From assembly GCA_020465985.1 (NCBI GenBank), contig JAANYP010009684.1:46860-110859 (forward strand): a stretch of 64,000 bases of DNA, written 5' to 3'. Of this stretch, positions 23,063-34,531 are shown piece after piece. Within the stretch, counting starts at the first letter, position 1. Every line of letters begins with the position of its first letter. The translations under genes were made by a program, and so were the position numbers. The notes under the pieces were generated by a model. It saw nothing but the letters and a program-made list of their open reading frames with translations, made no database searches and had not been told where the DNA came from. The DNA comes from Centrapalus pauciflorus (taxonomy: Eukaryota; Streptophyta; Magnoliopsida; Asterales; Asteraceae).

Positions 23063-23664
23063 TCACACAACTTTGGGTACCCATCTTAGGATGGGTGCTT
23101 TTGGGTTAGGTGTTCCAGGAGAATATGGCACGTGTACAGTCTTAGGAACCCATTTAGCAGTTATGTGTGGACTAAATGCATAGCCTTTTGGAATCCATTT
23201 ATGTTTGGATTTAACAGGCTTTGGAACCTTAGGCGATGAAATTACCTTTGGTTTTGAACTTTTTGAAACTTGTTTTACATTTGCTTTGTGTTTGGGCCTA
23301 GGCAAAGTACAAGTCTCAGCTTTTGTTGTGGCCGATGATGCAATATTTTTTATTTTCTTTTTCTGAATTCTTTTAACAGGATAAGGCACGAAAGCATTCA
23401 TTTCAGGTACTTGGCGTCTAAACGAGTTGGACGTAATTAAAACAAATCACCAAATGAATACTTTAAACAAGAAACAAAATTCAATACATCATTACAGACA
23501 TTGTTTTCATAGAATACATGCAACTTATCTCTAGAAACAAATTCATTTGGCAATATAGTCTTCTTCACAAAAAAACTCGAAAGGTCTTGCATGGTTGTTT
23601 TTGACACTCTAGGTGGGGTTTCCCTTACATCATTAAAATCAACTTTAAGAGAATTACAAAACAA
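23063..23664 (-). pseudogene. Element 2 gag C-terminal remnant
   Basis: The minus-strand frames 23664-23437 and 23401-23063 are Lys/Pro/Ser-rich with repeated W-[IV]-P-K motifs (K-W-I-P-K-G, K-W-V-P-K-T, R-W-V-P-K-V), a common ending of copia gag just before the gag stop. A stop follows at 23063. No zinc knuckle is kept. Confidence 0.55.
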
Positions 23665-23699
23665 CCCCTTAACTTCTAAATCTACTAAAGTAAATTACG

Positions 23700-24254
23700 A
23701 AGAAAAGGAAACTCTAGAAATAAATTACATAGAAATAAACTAACTAATTATTACAAAATAAAATTCCACATGATCGAAATTAAGGACTAACAACGATCTA
23801 TGTATTTTATTATTTTAATTAAAATAAAGTTTTGTTAGACTAAAAGATACATCATTTATGTAAATTTATTTTTTATAGTTTTTTTGGAAATGCAAGTTCT
23901 ATTTTCCTATATTGACCGAATAAACAATTTACATGTCGAGTTCATGCTTTTTACGCTATTTCACTATTTAGAATTAAATCTAAATGAAAAATATTTAATA
24001 TAAATGTATAATCTAGAATTCTAGATTTATAACCAAAACAATATAAATTTAGAAAATAAATGAAATTTATGACGACACTAGTTAATTAATAACAATGTAG
24101 CACCTTAATTCTACGGCTAATATCACGTGACATATTTTCCATATTATCCATATTAATAATAAATCATAACGATATGTGCACATCTATGTAACCATAATAC
24201 TAAACCAAAACTTGACACGTAGGTCGTCACAGTTAAGAGGGACCGCCCCTGATT
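23700..24254. other. AT-rich DNA with a candidate hAT end
   Basis: No genes. GGGACCGCCCCTG ending at 24251 resembles the hAT-type end at 650-662. No partner terminus was found in the window. Confidence 0.4.
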
Positions 24255-25239
24255 AAGGGTGTTATTCCGGTGGGTTTTTTTATCTGGGTTATTCAGTTTG
24301 GGATATCTTGACCAACTCACCCACAAACCAAACCCTTAAATTTGGGTTAAATGGTTTTCAAGTAATGCGGTTTGGGTTTGGGTAAACGAAACTTAATAGA
24401 ACATCATATATATTTTTACCAAACGACAAAAATTTCAAAAACATCATACCGGAAAGTTTACCATACTTCGTACATTACATCAAAATAGCGCAAGTGATCA
24501 AACCAACGACATTACATTAAACGAAAACAAAAGATCACCAAATTCGTGAGTTTATATGTCACTAATCAATTAAAACAAAAATTACGAAAGTGTCAATACG
24601 TCAAGTACTCAAGTTTTAAGTTATGATATTCCAACTCCAAGTCCCAACTGTTTCACCAACAAGCAACTATTTTTCTTCAACTTCATTTATGGAGAAGACC
24701 AATATATAATAAATAACATGTAAAATGGTTTCATATAAAAAAAACCTAGTAACCTACAATACGAACTAACACAAAATTGATAATAAAATACAGCTACCTT
24801 AAAACCATTGCATCACCTTTATTTTTACGGTTTTCTTCTTTATCGAGCTCTACAATATTACAAATTATATAAAATAAATTCGAGTTTATTATCTTCAGTA
24901 AAAATAAATAAAACAAATGGGCTAAAATATTGAACTTGCTCACTGTTGCATCACCTTTATTTGGGTTTTTCTTTTAACGGGTTAAAATATTGATAAATTA
25001 AGATGGGCTGATACATATAAAAGACATATTGCGATTCTTTTCTTTTGTGTTATTCGGTTTTTCAGGCCCCACCCAAATTAAAAAAAAAACTGAAACCAAA
25101 CCCGTCCAAATAACCAAATTATTTTTCGGTTTTAACCGAAACCCGGACTCAATTAATCCACACCGATTAACCCAGTTCGGTTTTTGGATTGGGTGGTTTT
25201 TAGAAAAATTTGGTTTTCTGGATTTTTTGCACACCCCTA
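24255..25239. mobile_element. Candidate ~985-bp non-autonomous hAT element
   Basis: The ends AAGGGTGTT (24255) and ACACCCCTA (to 25239) are short inverted repeats of the TAGGGGTGT type seen in the hAT MITE at 32372-32700. The interior near both ends holds GGTT/AACC-rich sequence (GGGTTTGGGT, CGGTTTTAACCGAAACC). The 8-bp flanks CCCTGATT and CCCTAATA match only partly, so the boundaries are tentative. Non-coding. Confidence 0.45.
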
Positions 25240-25629
25240 CCCTAATAAATAATCTAGTTTACTATAAGTTACAGTATACGTGAACTCATCCAAAAGTCGG
25301 TGGGTATACCGAATCCCAATATATCTAGACTACTAACTCTACTTCAGTAAGTAGTTAAATGTAAGTTACAGTATGTGACATATGAGCTGTAGTAGACACT
25401 TCAATAAGTAATCTAAGATACTTTGGGATTTCGGTGTACTCACTGGCTTTCGGATGATCGTACCTATACTATAACTCAAAGTTAACAAGATTAGCTATCA
25501 AGGGTTACATGGCAAATTTTGGTTGAGTGTAATGGTTAACTAGATTTGTACATATCGTTATGATGTATTATTAATATAGATGACATGAATAATATGTCAC
25601 GTGGTATTAATTAGTGTATAAATGGGTGT
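25240..25629. other. Unannotated intergenic DNA
   Basis: Contains a partial repeat of TAAGTTACAGTATRYG and CTTCAGTAAGTAG / CTTCAATAAGTAATC phrases, hinting at an old duplication. No coding or mobile features are supported. Confidence 0.45.
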
Positions 25630-25702
25630 TACATGAATAAGAGAAATGACTAAAAATAGTAACAATTTTTGTCATTTTTATCATTAATAGTAACATTATT
25701 TA

Positions 25703-26964
25703 GGGTAAATTACAAATTTCGTCCCTGTGGTTTATTAGAAATTATGGATTGTATCCTTTAACTTTAAAAATTACACTCACAGTCCTTGTGGTTGAAGTTT
25801 TGTTACGGATATGGTCTTTTGGCCATTTAAAATGACCATTTTACCCTTGTTTAATAATTATTATTAATGTTGTATTTATTTGTATTTTCATTATTATTAA
25901 ATAATAGACTAATCTAAAAGACTAAAAATTTACCAGTAAAATTATTTTAATATAAAAGACATAAATTTGAATAATAAAGTATTAATAAAGACAAATGCGT
26001 AATAATTATTATTAATTAAAAACTAAAAATAACGTTTTGAGTTTATATTTTTCACTTTAAAAAAGTAACCTTTTTTAAATCAATAAAATAAATGTAAACA
26101 TTGTCAAAATGTATTAAAAACTTTTTTGACATTTTAAATTTTTACATAAACAAATTTTTAACATTTTCAATAAACGTTTAAAAACATTTTTATAGTTTAA
26201 ACATTTAAAAAAAATGTTTAAAAACTTAAAACAATTTTAGAAACTTTAATTGTATTTGAAAAGTTCAAAAATTTTATACATTTTTTAAAAAGTTTTTTTT
26301 AAATGTTTTTAGAAAAGTTATAAAAACTATGAAAAAACTTTAAATTTATTTATTGTGCATCAAAATGTTTAATTTTTTATTTTTTATTCATGAAAACGTT
26401 TAATATATTCAACAAAAAATCAAAAAAGAAACCTATAACTAAAAGACTATTTTTTAGTTTTTAATTATCAAAATGATGAAATAACAATTTATATGTTTTC
26501 ATAGATGTTTTAGTCCTTATTAATAATCATTTAACGTAAAAAGGATACAAATGAATACTTAATAAAAATAATTTATTTTATGATTTACAAAAGGTTTACA
26601 TTTTATTTTTAAAAATCTAAACTCAAAACGTTTTTTTATAGTTTTTAACTGATAATAATAATTATTCATATGTCTTTAAAAATATTTTATTATTTATTTT
26701 CATGTGTTCTACACTAAATTAATTTTACTGGTTTTTAAAATTATTTTGAATTATTTTATTATTTAATAATAATAGAAATAATAATTAAAACATCATTAAT
26801 AATAATTATAAAACTAATAAGGGTAAAATGGTCATTTTAAATGGCCAAAAGACCAAATCCGTAATAAAACTTTAACCACAGGGATTGTTAGTGTAATTTT
26901 TAAAGTTAATGGACTCAATCCATAATTTCTAATAAACCACAGGGACGAAATTTGTAATTTACCC
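25703..26964. mobile_element. Nested TIR element, 1262 bp, ~150-bp inverted repeats
   Basis: Ends GGGTAAATTACAAATTTCGT and its exact complement. Similarity extends about 150 bases, including CCATTTAAAATGACCATTTT. The AT-rich middle continues as a weaker palindrome. TTTA occurs at both flanks (25699-25702, 26965-26968), but there is no 9-bp duplication. The terminus type matches the neighbouring 26993-29487 element (GAGTAAATTACA), so MULE-like is likely. It interrupts the left arm of the outer foldback element. Confidence 0.75.
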
Positions 26965-27244
26965 TTTACTTATTTTTTGTTATTAATAAGATGAGTAAAT
27001 TACAGAAATGGTCCATGTGGTTTGCATAAAACTTTGGATACGGTCCCTGTGGTTTCAATTTTGCATAAACGGTCCTTATTTTCACTCTTTACTTGCGGAA
27101 ATGGTCCCTCTGCCGTTAACTATAACAATCAAATGGTTAAATCTTTTATAATGACCATTTTACCCTTTTCATTGATAACATTTTGGTCCCTCAAGTTTGT
27201 AGTTCATTTAAGTTTTGGTCCCTCAAGTAAATTTTTTTATTTAA

Positions 27245-27312
27245 CTCTTTTATTATTATTATTATTATTATTATCATTGTTATTATTATTATTATTTTAT
27301 AACTATTATTAC

Positions 27313-27370
<58 letters not shown>
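27245..27370. repeat. (TTA)n microsatellite, left arm
   Basis: Interrupted TTA/ATT repeats. The mirror (TAA)n tract lies at 29118-29231 in the opposite arm, so the microsatellite predates or arose with the palindrome. Confidence 0.9.
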
Positions 27371-27371
<1 letters not shown>

Positions 27372-27435
27372 TAACTTTTTATGTACTAATTTTTTTTGTT
27401 TATTAAGTTTCCTATATTTTAATATATTTTTTTAA

Positions 27436-27747
27436 GGGTTAATATTGAAAAAACCATATAAACTTTCCTCATTTTTATGATTAAGCCCCTAAACTTTTTT
27501 TCCGATTGTTTAAGTCCCTAAACTATTTTTTGTATTATTCAAAAGTATATATTTTTGACCGTCTACTGGATGAGTAGGTAAAACACAACCAATAAAAGTT
27601 TAGGGACTTAATTGGTAAAACATGTAAAGACGGTGGGTCTTTTGAATAAGACAAAAATAGTTAATGGACTTAAACAATCAGAAAAAAAGTTTAGGGACTT
27701 AATCAGCAAACTAAGAAAAGTTTATGAGGTTTTTTCGATATTAACCC
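27436..27747. mobile_element. Innermost MITE, 312 bp, inside the foldback arm
   Basis: Ends GGGTTAATATTGAAAAAACC and GGTTTTTTCGATATTAACCC. Flanked by TTTTTTAA at 27428-27435 and 27748-27755 (8-bp direct repeat). The corresponding place in the other arm of the host element is empty (AACTTAATAAACAAA region near 29075-29100), which confirms it as an insertion. Confidence 0.8.
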
Positions 27748-29117
27748 TTTTTTAATTTAGATTACAAACTTATTTATTTGTTTTATGATAAACGATTGTA
27801 CCAAATTAGAACCCATTTCTTTTTTAGCTTTTTCGAGTGAAAAAATACAAACATTTTATATTGTTGTCTTCCAAACCAAAAAATTTTGAACCTTAAAGTT
27901 TTATTTGTTTTTACAAACGAAAAAAAGTTACTAACCATCATGTTTTAAGTTTTCTCATTTTCTAAACGTAAAAAGCTACGAAAACCAATCCGTTTTTTAT
28001 TTTTTTCTGCACCAAAGGATTCAACTCATTCTGCTTTTTTGTTTTGGAAACGAAATAAATACAAACAGTTCTGTTATTAGTGTTTGCGAACGAAAAAACT
28101 ACGAATAATTGTGATTTTTAGTTTTTCCAAACAAAAAAATCATTTGATTGTTCTAGTTTTTCGAACCAAACCATTCCCTTTTATTTTTTTTTCTCCGAAC
28201 GAAAAACTACGAACCATTACTCTTTTTAAAGTTTTTTCAAAAAAATGAAATAGTGTGTAGCCTTTTTGTTTGGAAAAACTAAAAATAATGAATGGTTTGT
28301 ATTTTTTACGATTGGAAAAAGTTAAAAACGTAATGATTAGAATAACATAATAATCGAACAAAAAAATATACCCATTTTGATTTTTAGCTCTTTCCAAACG
28401 TAAAAAATACGATTTTCAAAAAATGAAAGAGTCTATTTTTTTGTTTGCTTTTTAAGTTAGTCTAATCATCACGTTTTTAACTTTTTCTAATCGTCAAAAA
28501 CTACAAACCATTCCATTTTTTTTTTAGTTTTTCCGAACAAAAAGGCTACACACTATTTCATTTTCTGAAAAAACTTTAGAAAGAGTAATGGTTCGAAGTT
28601 TTTCATTCGTAGAAAAAAAATAAAAAGTAATGGTTTGGTTTGGTTTGGTTTGAAAATCTAGAAAAATAAAATAATTTTTTTTTGTTTCGAAAAACTGAAA
28701 ATCCGAATTATTCGTAGTTTTTTTTGTTCGCAAAAACCAATAACAGAATTGTTTGTATTTATTTTCTTTTTCCAAAACAAAAAGTCAGAATGAGTTAAAT
28801 CTTTTGGTTCAGAAAAAAATAAAAAACGGATTGGTTTTCATAGCTTTTTACGTTTAGAAAATGAAAAAACTTAAAATATGAGTGGTTAGTAAATTTTTTC
28901 GTTTGTAAAAACAAATAAAAGCTTAAGGTTTAAAATTTTTTGGTTTGGAAGACAACAATATAAAATGTTTGTATTTTTTCATTCAAAAAAGGTAGAAAAC
29001 AAATGGATTCTAATTTGGTACTATTGTTTATAATAAAATTAATAAATAAGTTTGTAATTTAAATTAAAAAATAGGAAACTTAATAAACAAATAAATTAAT
29101 ATGTAAAAAGTTAAATT

Positions 29118-29161
29118 AATAATAATAATAATAAATAATAGTTATTATTATAATTATGATG

Positions 29162-29231
<70 letters not shown>
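29118..29231. repeat. (TAA)n microsatellite, right arm
   Basis: Near-continuous AAT/TAA repeats, mirror partner of the tract at 27245-27370. Confidence 0.92.
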
Positions 29232-29233
<2 letters not shown>

Positions 29234-31624
29234 GAGTTAAATAAAAAAATTTACATGAGAGACTAAAACTAAAATGAACTACAAACTTGAGGGACCAAAA
29301 TGTTATCAATGAAAAGGGTAAAATGGTCATTATAAAATATATAACCATTTGATTGTTAAAGTTAACGGCAGAGAGACCATTTTTGCAAGTAAACAGTGAA
29401 ATAAGGACCGTTTATGCAAAATTGAAACCACAGGGACCGTATCCAAAGTTTTATGCAAACCACAGGGACCATTCTTGTAATTTACTCTAATAAGATTGAC
29501 TTTTATATTTGTTATCGTTTATAGTAACAACTTTTTATTTTCCTATTAATAATAGTAATTGGTGACCTGCAAAATTTTTTAGCAGGTTACCAACAACTTT
29601 TCAATTATCACAAATACTAACATTTTTTCATATTTTTATCAATAACAGTAACATATCAAACTAAAACACATATTAAGTTTTCTAAGATTTCATAAACACC
29701 AAAATAAACCCAATTTTTGTTTTAAATTTTGTTGTGAATATTTATAATAAAATTTAGTTTTTATTTTTCAATTATTATTTATTTAAAGTTTAATTAGTTA
29801 TATTATTACTATCTTTAGTAAATATTTTTAATGTTATCAAATTTATTTATAATTTTTATTTTTTCGTAACCTTATAAATTTTTAATATATATTCTCAATA
29901 TTCACGGTTAGATAATATTCTATTATTTCTATATAGCATGAACAAAAAAAATATGAATCATGCCAATTTTCACTTTTTTCGAACGAAAAAGGAAGAACCA
30001 TCTTTTTTCTTAGTTTTTCCAAACAAAATAATACAAATCATTTCAATTTTAATTTTTCAATTTAAATGGGTCATAGTTTTTTTTATTTAAAAAACCAAAA
30101 ACAAAATTGAGTCTAAGTATTTTTCATTCAGAAAACTTATAAACCACAATTTATTCATAGTTTTTCACTTTTTCCATTACTAGAAAAACTAGAAAAATGA
30201 ATCGGCCGTAATACTTTTTCATTTGTAGTGTTTTTCATGTGGAGTTAAAAAAACTACAAATTGTTCTACTTTTTAATAATTTTTAAACGAAACGGATTAC
30301 AATCCATTCTGGTTTTAGTTCTCTAGAATGTCAAAAGATAAGACCCATTGGTTTTAGATTTTTTTTTTTACAAAAAATTGTGAATCAATTTAATTTTTTG
30401 TTTTTTCTAACAAAATAATTGCAACCCATTTATATTTGTGTTTTTAACAACGAAAAAAACTATTATTATTACGGTTTGTAGTTTTTCCGAATGAATAATA
30501 TTTCATCCCATTTTGATAACTAGTTATTCAAATAAAAAAATACAACTCATTTAGATTGAAAAAAGTTAGAAAACCGGAATGGTTCATATTTTTTTTGTTT
30601 CGAAAAATTAAAAAATAGTATGGTTTGTATTTTTTGTTTGGAATTAAAAAGTACAAATTATTCAGTTTTTTAATCTTTCCAAACGAAAAGTATAGTACTA
30701 CTATCCATTCAAGTCTTTAGCTTTCCTGAATGACAAAAACTACAACCCATTCATTCTTTAGATTTTTAAAAAAAAAAAAAAAAAACGGAACAACTCTGGC
30801 TTTTAATCTTTCCAAACGAAAAGTATTGCAACACATTCACTTTTTTAATTTTTAACAACAAAAAAACTATGAATAATTGTGTTTTATAGTTTTTTGAACG
30901 AAAAATATTGCAACCCAATTTTGATTTTTAGTTTTTTAAATAAAAAACTACAAACCATTTAGATCGAAAAAACTAAAAAACCAAAATGGTTCATATTATT
31001 TTGTTCGAAAAAACTAAAAAGAGGATGAAAATTGAAATGATTTATAGTATTTTTTCGTTCGAAAAAAATGAAAATTGAAATGATTTACAGCATTTTTCGA
31101 TCATATTATATATAATTGTGAATAAATAATTGAATATTATCTAACCATAAATAAATATTGAGAATATATATTAAAAATTTATAAGGTAATAAAAAATAAA
31201 AATTATAAATAAATAAATTAAATGATACTAAAAAAAAGTCACTAAAGATAGTAAATATATAATTAAATAAATAAACAATAAATGAAATTAAAACTAAAAT
31301 TTTATTATAAAGTTTCACAACAAAATATGAAACATTAATTGGGTTTATTTTGTTGTTTATGAAATTTTAGAAAAATTTAAAAAATAAAAAAGTTGAGTTT
31401 AATTTGATATCTTACTGTTATTTATAAAAATATCAAAAGTTGTTATCATTTTTGATAACTGAAAAGTTATTGGTGATCTGCTAAACAGGTTTGCAGGTCA
31501 CCAATTATTGTTATGAATAGAAAAATAAAATATTGTTACTATAAACGATAAAAAATATAAAAGTCAATGTTATTAGTGATAAATAAACAATGTTAAATGA
31601 TAAAAATGTCAAATTTTGTTACTG

Positions 31625-31649
31625 TTTTTTTTTTTTTTTTTTTTTTTTT
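31625..31649. repeat. Poly(T) run, ~25 bases
   Basis: Single homopolymer close to the right end of the outer foldback element. Confidence 0.9.
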
Positions 31650-31669
31650 GTCATTTTCCATACATTAAT

Positions 31670-32363
31670 CTTCATTTATTAATTCTATTGAAATAAGTTT
31701 TAAAAAAGCCAAAATAATACATAACTTAAAGATTTTTTTATTGTTATCAAGTAATTTCTTTTCTATATATCACACATAATTCATTGTATATTATTCATAT
31801 CAGTTTAAAAATTTTACTTTAAACACATTTAAATTTGGTTAATACCATCAAAAGTAACGTTGAAAATATAAAACTGACATTAAAAATATAAAATGTAGTA
31901 AAAATATATTATTGAGACAATTCGAATTGAATATAAACATAGAGAAAACATATAAGTTAATACCATGAATTAATAAATTTTAATTTTAAATATATTTGAT
32001 CAAATCATATCAATTAAGTAACCAACTAAATTTAAACAAAGAAATAATAAAATAATAAAGTCTAAAATGAAAGAATTCAACGTAAAGTAAGTAGACGGAC
32101 CAAAAGTGAGTAATTTAATATGAGAAAATTATGCAAAAAAACTCTAAAAGTATAAATTTTTTTCGATTAAGTCTTTCTATTAATTTTTTTCTGATAAGTC
32201 CTCAAACTGGTTAAAATCTTTTAAATTTCCCTATAAACGTGTTATAACAGTTTAACAATTTCAATTTATCTTGGAAAAACTAGCAAAGTAAAAAAAAAAA
32301 AAACCGATTAAATCCTCCATAAAATTATGAACATGCTCCATATGATTTGCATTAAAATATGGA
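31670..32363. other. AT-rich intergenic DNA, nothing recognised
   Basis: No reading frames, inverted termini or RNA-like structure supported. Confidence 0.55.
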
Positions 32364-32371
32364 CATTGTCC

Positions 32372-32700
32372 TAGGGGTGTTGTCGGGACCAAACCCGGAC
32401 CGAACCCGAACTTGGCTAAATTCTAAACCCAAGGACCGGACCATTACTTTACAATCGGTCCTATTCGGGACCGGTACCGGTTTGGTTCCGGTCCGGTTCG
32501 GGTATTTGGTGTATAAAAATTCAAAAACTAACTCCACTTTGAAGGTTAGGGGTGTTACCGGACCGGACCGGACCCAGTTAGGACCGAACCCGAATTGGCT
32601 AAAATCTAAACCCGAGGACCGGACCATTACTTTACAATCGGTCCTATTTGGGACCGGTTCCGGTTCGGTTCGGGTATTTGGTCCACATATAACACCCCTA
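32372..32700. mobile_element. hAT-type MITE, 329 bp, perfect 8-bp target duplication
   Basis: Ends TAGGGGTGTT and AACACCCCTA, flanked by identical CATTGTCC at 32364-32371 and 32701-32708; eight bases is the hAT signature. Internally the left terminus recurs at 32547 (TTAGGGGTGTTACCGG), and both halves share ACCGGACCATTACTTTACAA, so the MITE contains an internal tandem duplication. The GGACC/GGTCC-rich palindromic sequence leaves both strands open for 131 codons; neither is a real gene. Confidence 0.88.
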
Positions 32701-32755
32701 CATTGTCCTTCATATTTAGAAATTGCAAAAACAATATCCAAAAACACTATTTAAC

Positions 32756-33412
32756 TAGTTTTTTTACCCGGTCGGTGACCGGATTTACCGTATTAAAATT
32801 TTGAAAGTCTTATGTATGTCATTACGATATATAATAAATATTGTTTATACATGTGTGTTATAATAAATGAACACATTTAATTATTTAACTTATAGATTTG
32901 TTTATAATTATCACGTATTTAACATTATCTTGTATCATAGAAATATTTTCGACACAAATCACATAAATGTATAAATGCATAAACCATGTTCAAACACCCT
33001 TTTTGTTAAACACATCATAAAGTTTTTAAGGTCGCATTTTAAAAAATATGTTTCTAATTATGTATAAAGTTGGACTCTAAAAACCAAAAAATTATTATAA
33101 GACTGTCTCTATATTTTTTTGGTTTTTGAGGGCAAAAGAATAACTTTGTATATATAGTGGGCGGTTATGCAAGTAAATTTAGTTGGTTAAAAAAGTAGTG
33201 GACAGTTTTTATAAGTTAATTAGTAGTTTTTAGTTAACTACTATTTGAACTTGTCAAAAGAAAATAACCAACTACAATTTATTTTTCTTGTGTTTAAATG
33301 AGTTATACAATGTGCTTTTCAAGAAATACGGCTTATCAACGGCTGCAATTGACAGATGACAAAATCTGACGGCTGAGATGAAAACATTTGCTCTGCTCCG
33401 CAAACAATATAT
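32756..33412 (-). mobile_element. Helitron-like non-autonomous unit A
   Basis: On the minus strand the unit ends with a GC hairpin (CCGGTCACCGACCGG, 32766-32784), a T/A linker and CTAG (32756-32759), preceded outside by A-rich sequence: the Helitron 3' end pattern. Its other end carries GCTTTTCAAGAA ... CTCTGCTCCGCAAACAATAT, shared with unit B. No RepHel ORF. Confidence 0.5.
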
Positions 33413-33413
33413 A

Positions 33414-33926
33414 CTAGTTTTTTTTTACCCGGGCGGTGCCCGGATTTACCATAAAAAAAATTAAATTCTTCTATATCAGCAAAAATAAAAGAACAAAATT
33501 ATCAACTAAATCAACATACATGTATAACTATTTTCGTTCGGATTATGTTTTTAAAAGCATGGTAATTTGAAGTGCATTAACATAATATGACAAAAGCTAT
33601 TTTTGTTTTATATTTTTATTTTATGTTAGATCACATACGTGCTAATTGTGGCATATTATAATTATTAAACTAAGATGTTATTTTTTTTATTACTTAAATA
33701 TATTTTTCAACTATATATAGTTAGTGGTTTGAGAAGTGAATGTGGATTAGTGAGTGGTTTGAGACGTGGATGTGGGCTAGTGGGTAGTTAGTAGTTGTAA
33801 ATGTAGTTGTTGCATAAAAAAGTTGTACTATGTGCTTTTCAAGAAGAACCCTTATCAAGGGTTATCCTTAAAAGTAGATAGATCCAACGGTGGAGATTGA
33901 AACATTCTCTCTGCTCCGCAAATAAT
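33414..33926 (-). mobile_element. Helitron-like non-autonomous unit B, tandem to A
   Basis: CTAG at 33414-33417 and hairpin CCGGGCACCGCCCGG (33428-33444) on the minus strand give a 3' end matching unit A. Its far end has GTGCTTTTCAAGAAGAACCC and CTCTGCTCCGCAAATAATAT. Units A and B abut directly; tandem arrays are known for Helitrons. Confidence 0.5.
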
Positions 33927-34531
33927 ATATATTATTAATTGCAATTTCGATGACTCAATTATTGGCAGTTAAAATTTTTAAAATGACATTTTTGTCATTT
34001 CATACATGGTCACTCAACTATCTAATTACTTTTTGTTTAGGTCAATTTCAGTTAATTTGCATTTATTTAAAATTTAATTAGGTAACTAATAATTTACAAT
34101 TTATTTACTTGTCAGTAACGAGTTACAAACACCCACGCGTTGCTGCGGGGTCTAAAATATTAATTACAAAATAAATATAAAAACAAATTAATAAAAATAC
34201 TTTTCAATCAATTCAAATAACGATACACAACTAAATCAAGATCGAAGAGTGAAATTGAAAAGTAGATATAGATTCAAGAAGCAAGACAAATGATACCGTT
34301 AGTTGGTTATTATCATTGGTTTTCTAGATTTTGCAATGCTAAAATTACAAACAATGTCTTATTAAATTAAATCAGAACCATAATTAAATAATTAATTATT
34401 TATAATCATATTTTGAAATTTTGACATCGATTAGGTTTAATTGTCAATTTAATTTGTCGATTTTACGATAAAATCAAATAAATTTATAACGGTAATGTCT
34501 CTAATACATCGATTAGGGTTTGTCAACATTA
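33927..34531. other. AT-rich DNA with a third GC hairpin
   Basis: ACCCACGCGTTGCTGCGGGGT (34131-34151) is another GC-rich imperfect hairpin of Helitron-end type, but no CTAG/CTRR follows it on the minus strand. Otherwise nothing recognised. Confidence 0.35.

Larger units (their letters stand above)
20407..23664 (-). mobile_element. Element 2: truncated Ty1/copia element, minus strand
   Basis: Read on the minus strand from 23664 to 20407: gag C-terminal remnant, protease start, an unrelated-looking ORF, a polypurine tract and one LTR. The 5' LTR, most of gag, integrase and RT are missing. Its LTR is clearly homologous to that of element 3, for example in CACAAAAAGGCCTCAGTC and TGAACAGAACCT, so both belong to one family. 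Confidence 0.8.
26993..29487. mobile_element. Nested 2.5-kb foldback MULE-like element, perfect 9-bp target duplication
   Basis: Ends GAGTAAATTACA / TGTAATTTACTC, flanked by identical TAATAAGAT at 26984-26992 and 29488-29496. The whole element is a palindrome centred near 28398: the arms share GGTCCCTGTGG phrases, mirrored (TTA)n/(TAA)n tracts and TTGTTGTCTTCCAAACC. The left arm is longer only because of the 312-bp insertion at 27436-27747; without it both arms are about 1.09 kb. No coding sequence. Confidence 0.85.
25639..31660. mobile_element. Outer foldback element carrying nested insertions
   Basis: Left arm = 25639-25702 + 26965-26992 + 29497 to about 30530. Right arm = about 30530-31660. 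Removing the two insertions leaves two ~1.1-kb arms that are reverse complements over most of their length (for example ATTGGTGACCTGC at 29559 and GCAGGTCACCAAT at 31493). Ends GAAATGAC / GTCATTTTC. Possible 9-bp target duplication TACATGAAT (25630-25638) versus TACATTAAT (31661-31669), one mismatch. No transposase seen. Confidence 0.7.

Noticed and set aside
24237..24251. Pairing of the hAT-like end at 24251 with the one at 662 as a single element
   Set aside because: Same orientation and 23.6 kb apart with unrelated DNA between; not inverted termini.
27022..27369. ORF with poly-Leu/Tyr end, and its mirror at 29154-29348
   Set aside because: Caused by the (TTA)n/(TAA)n tracts inside a palindromic transposon; no start context or homology.
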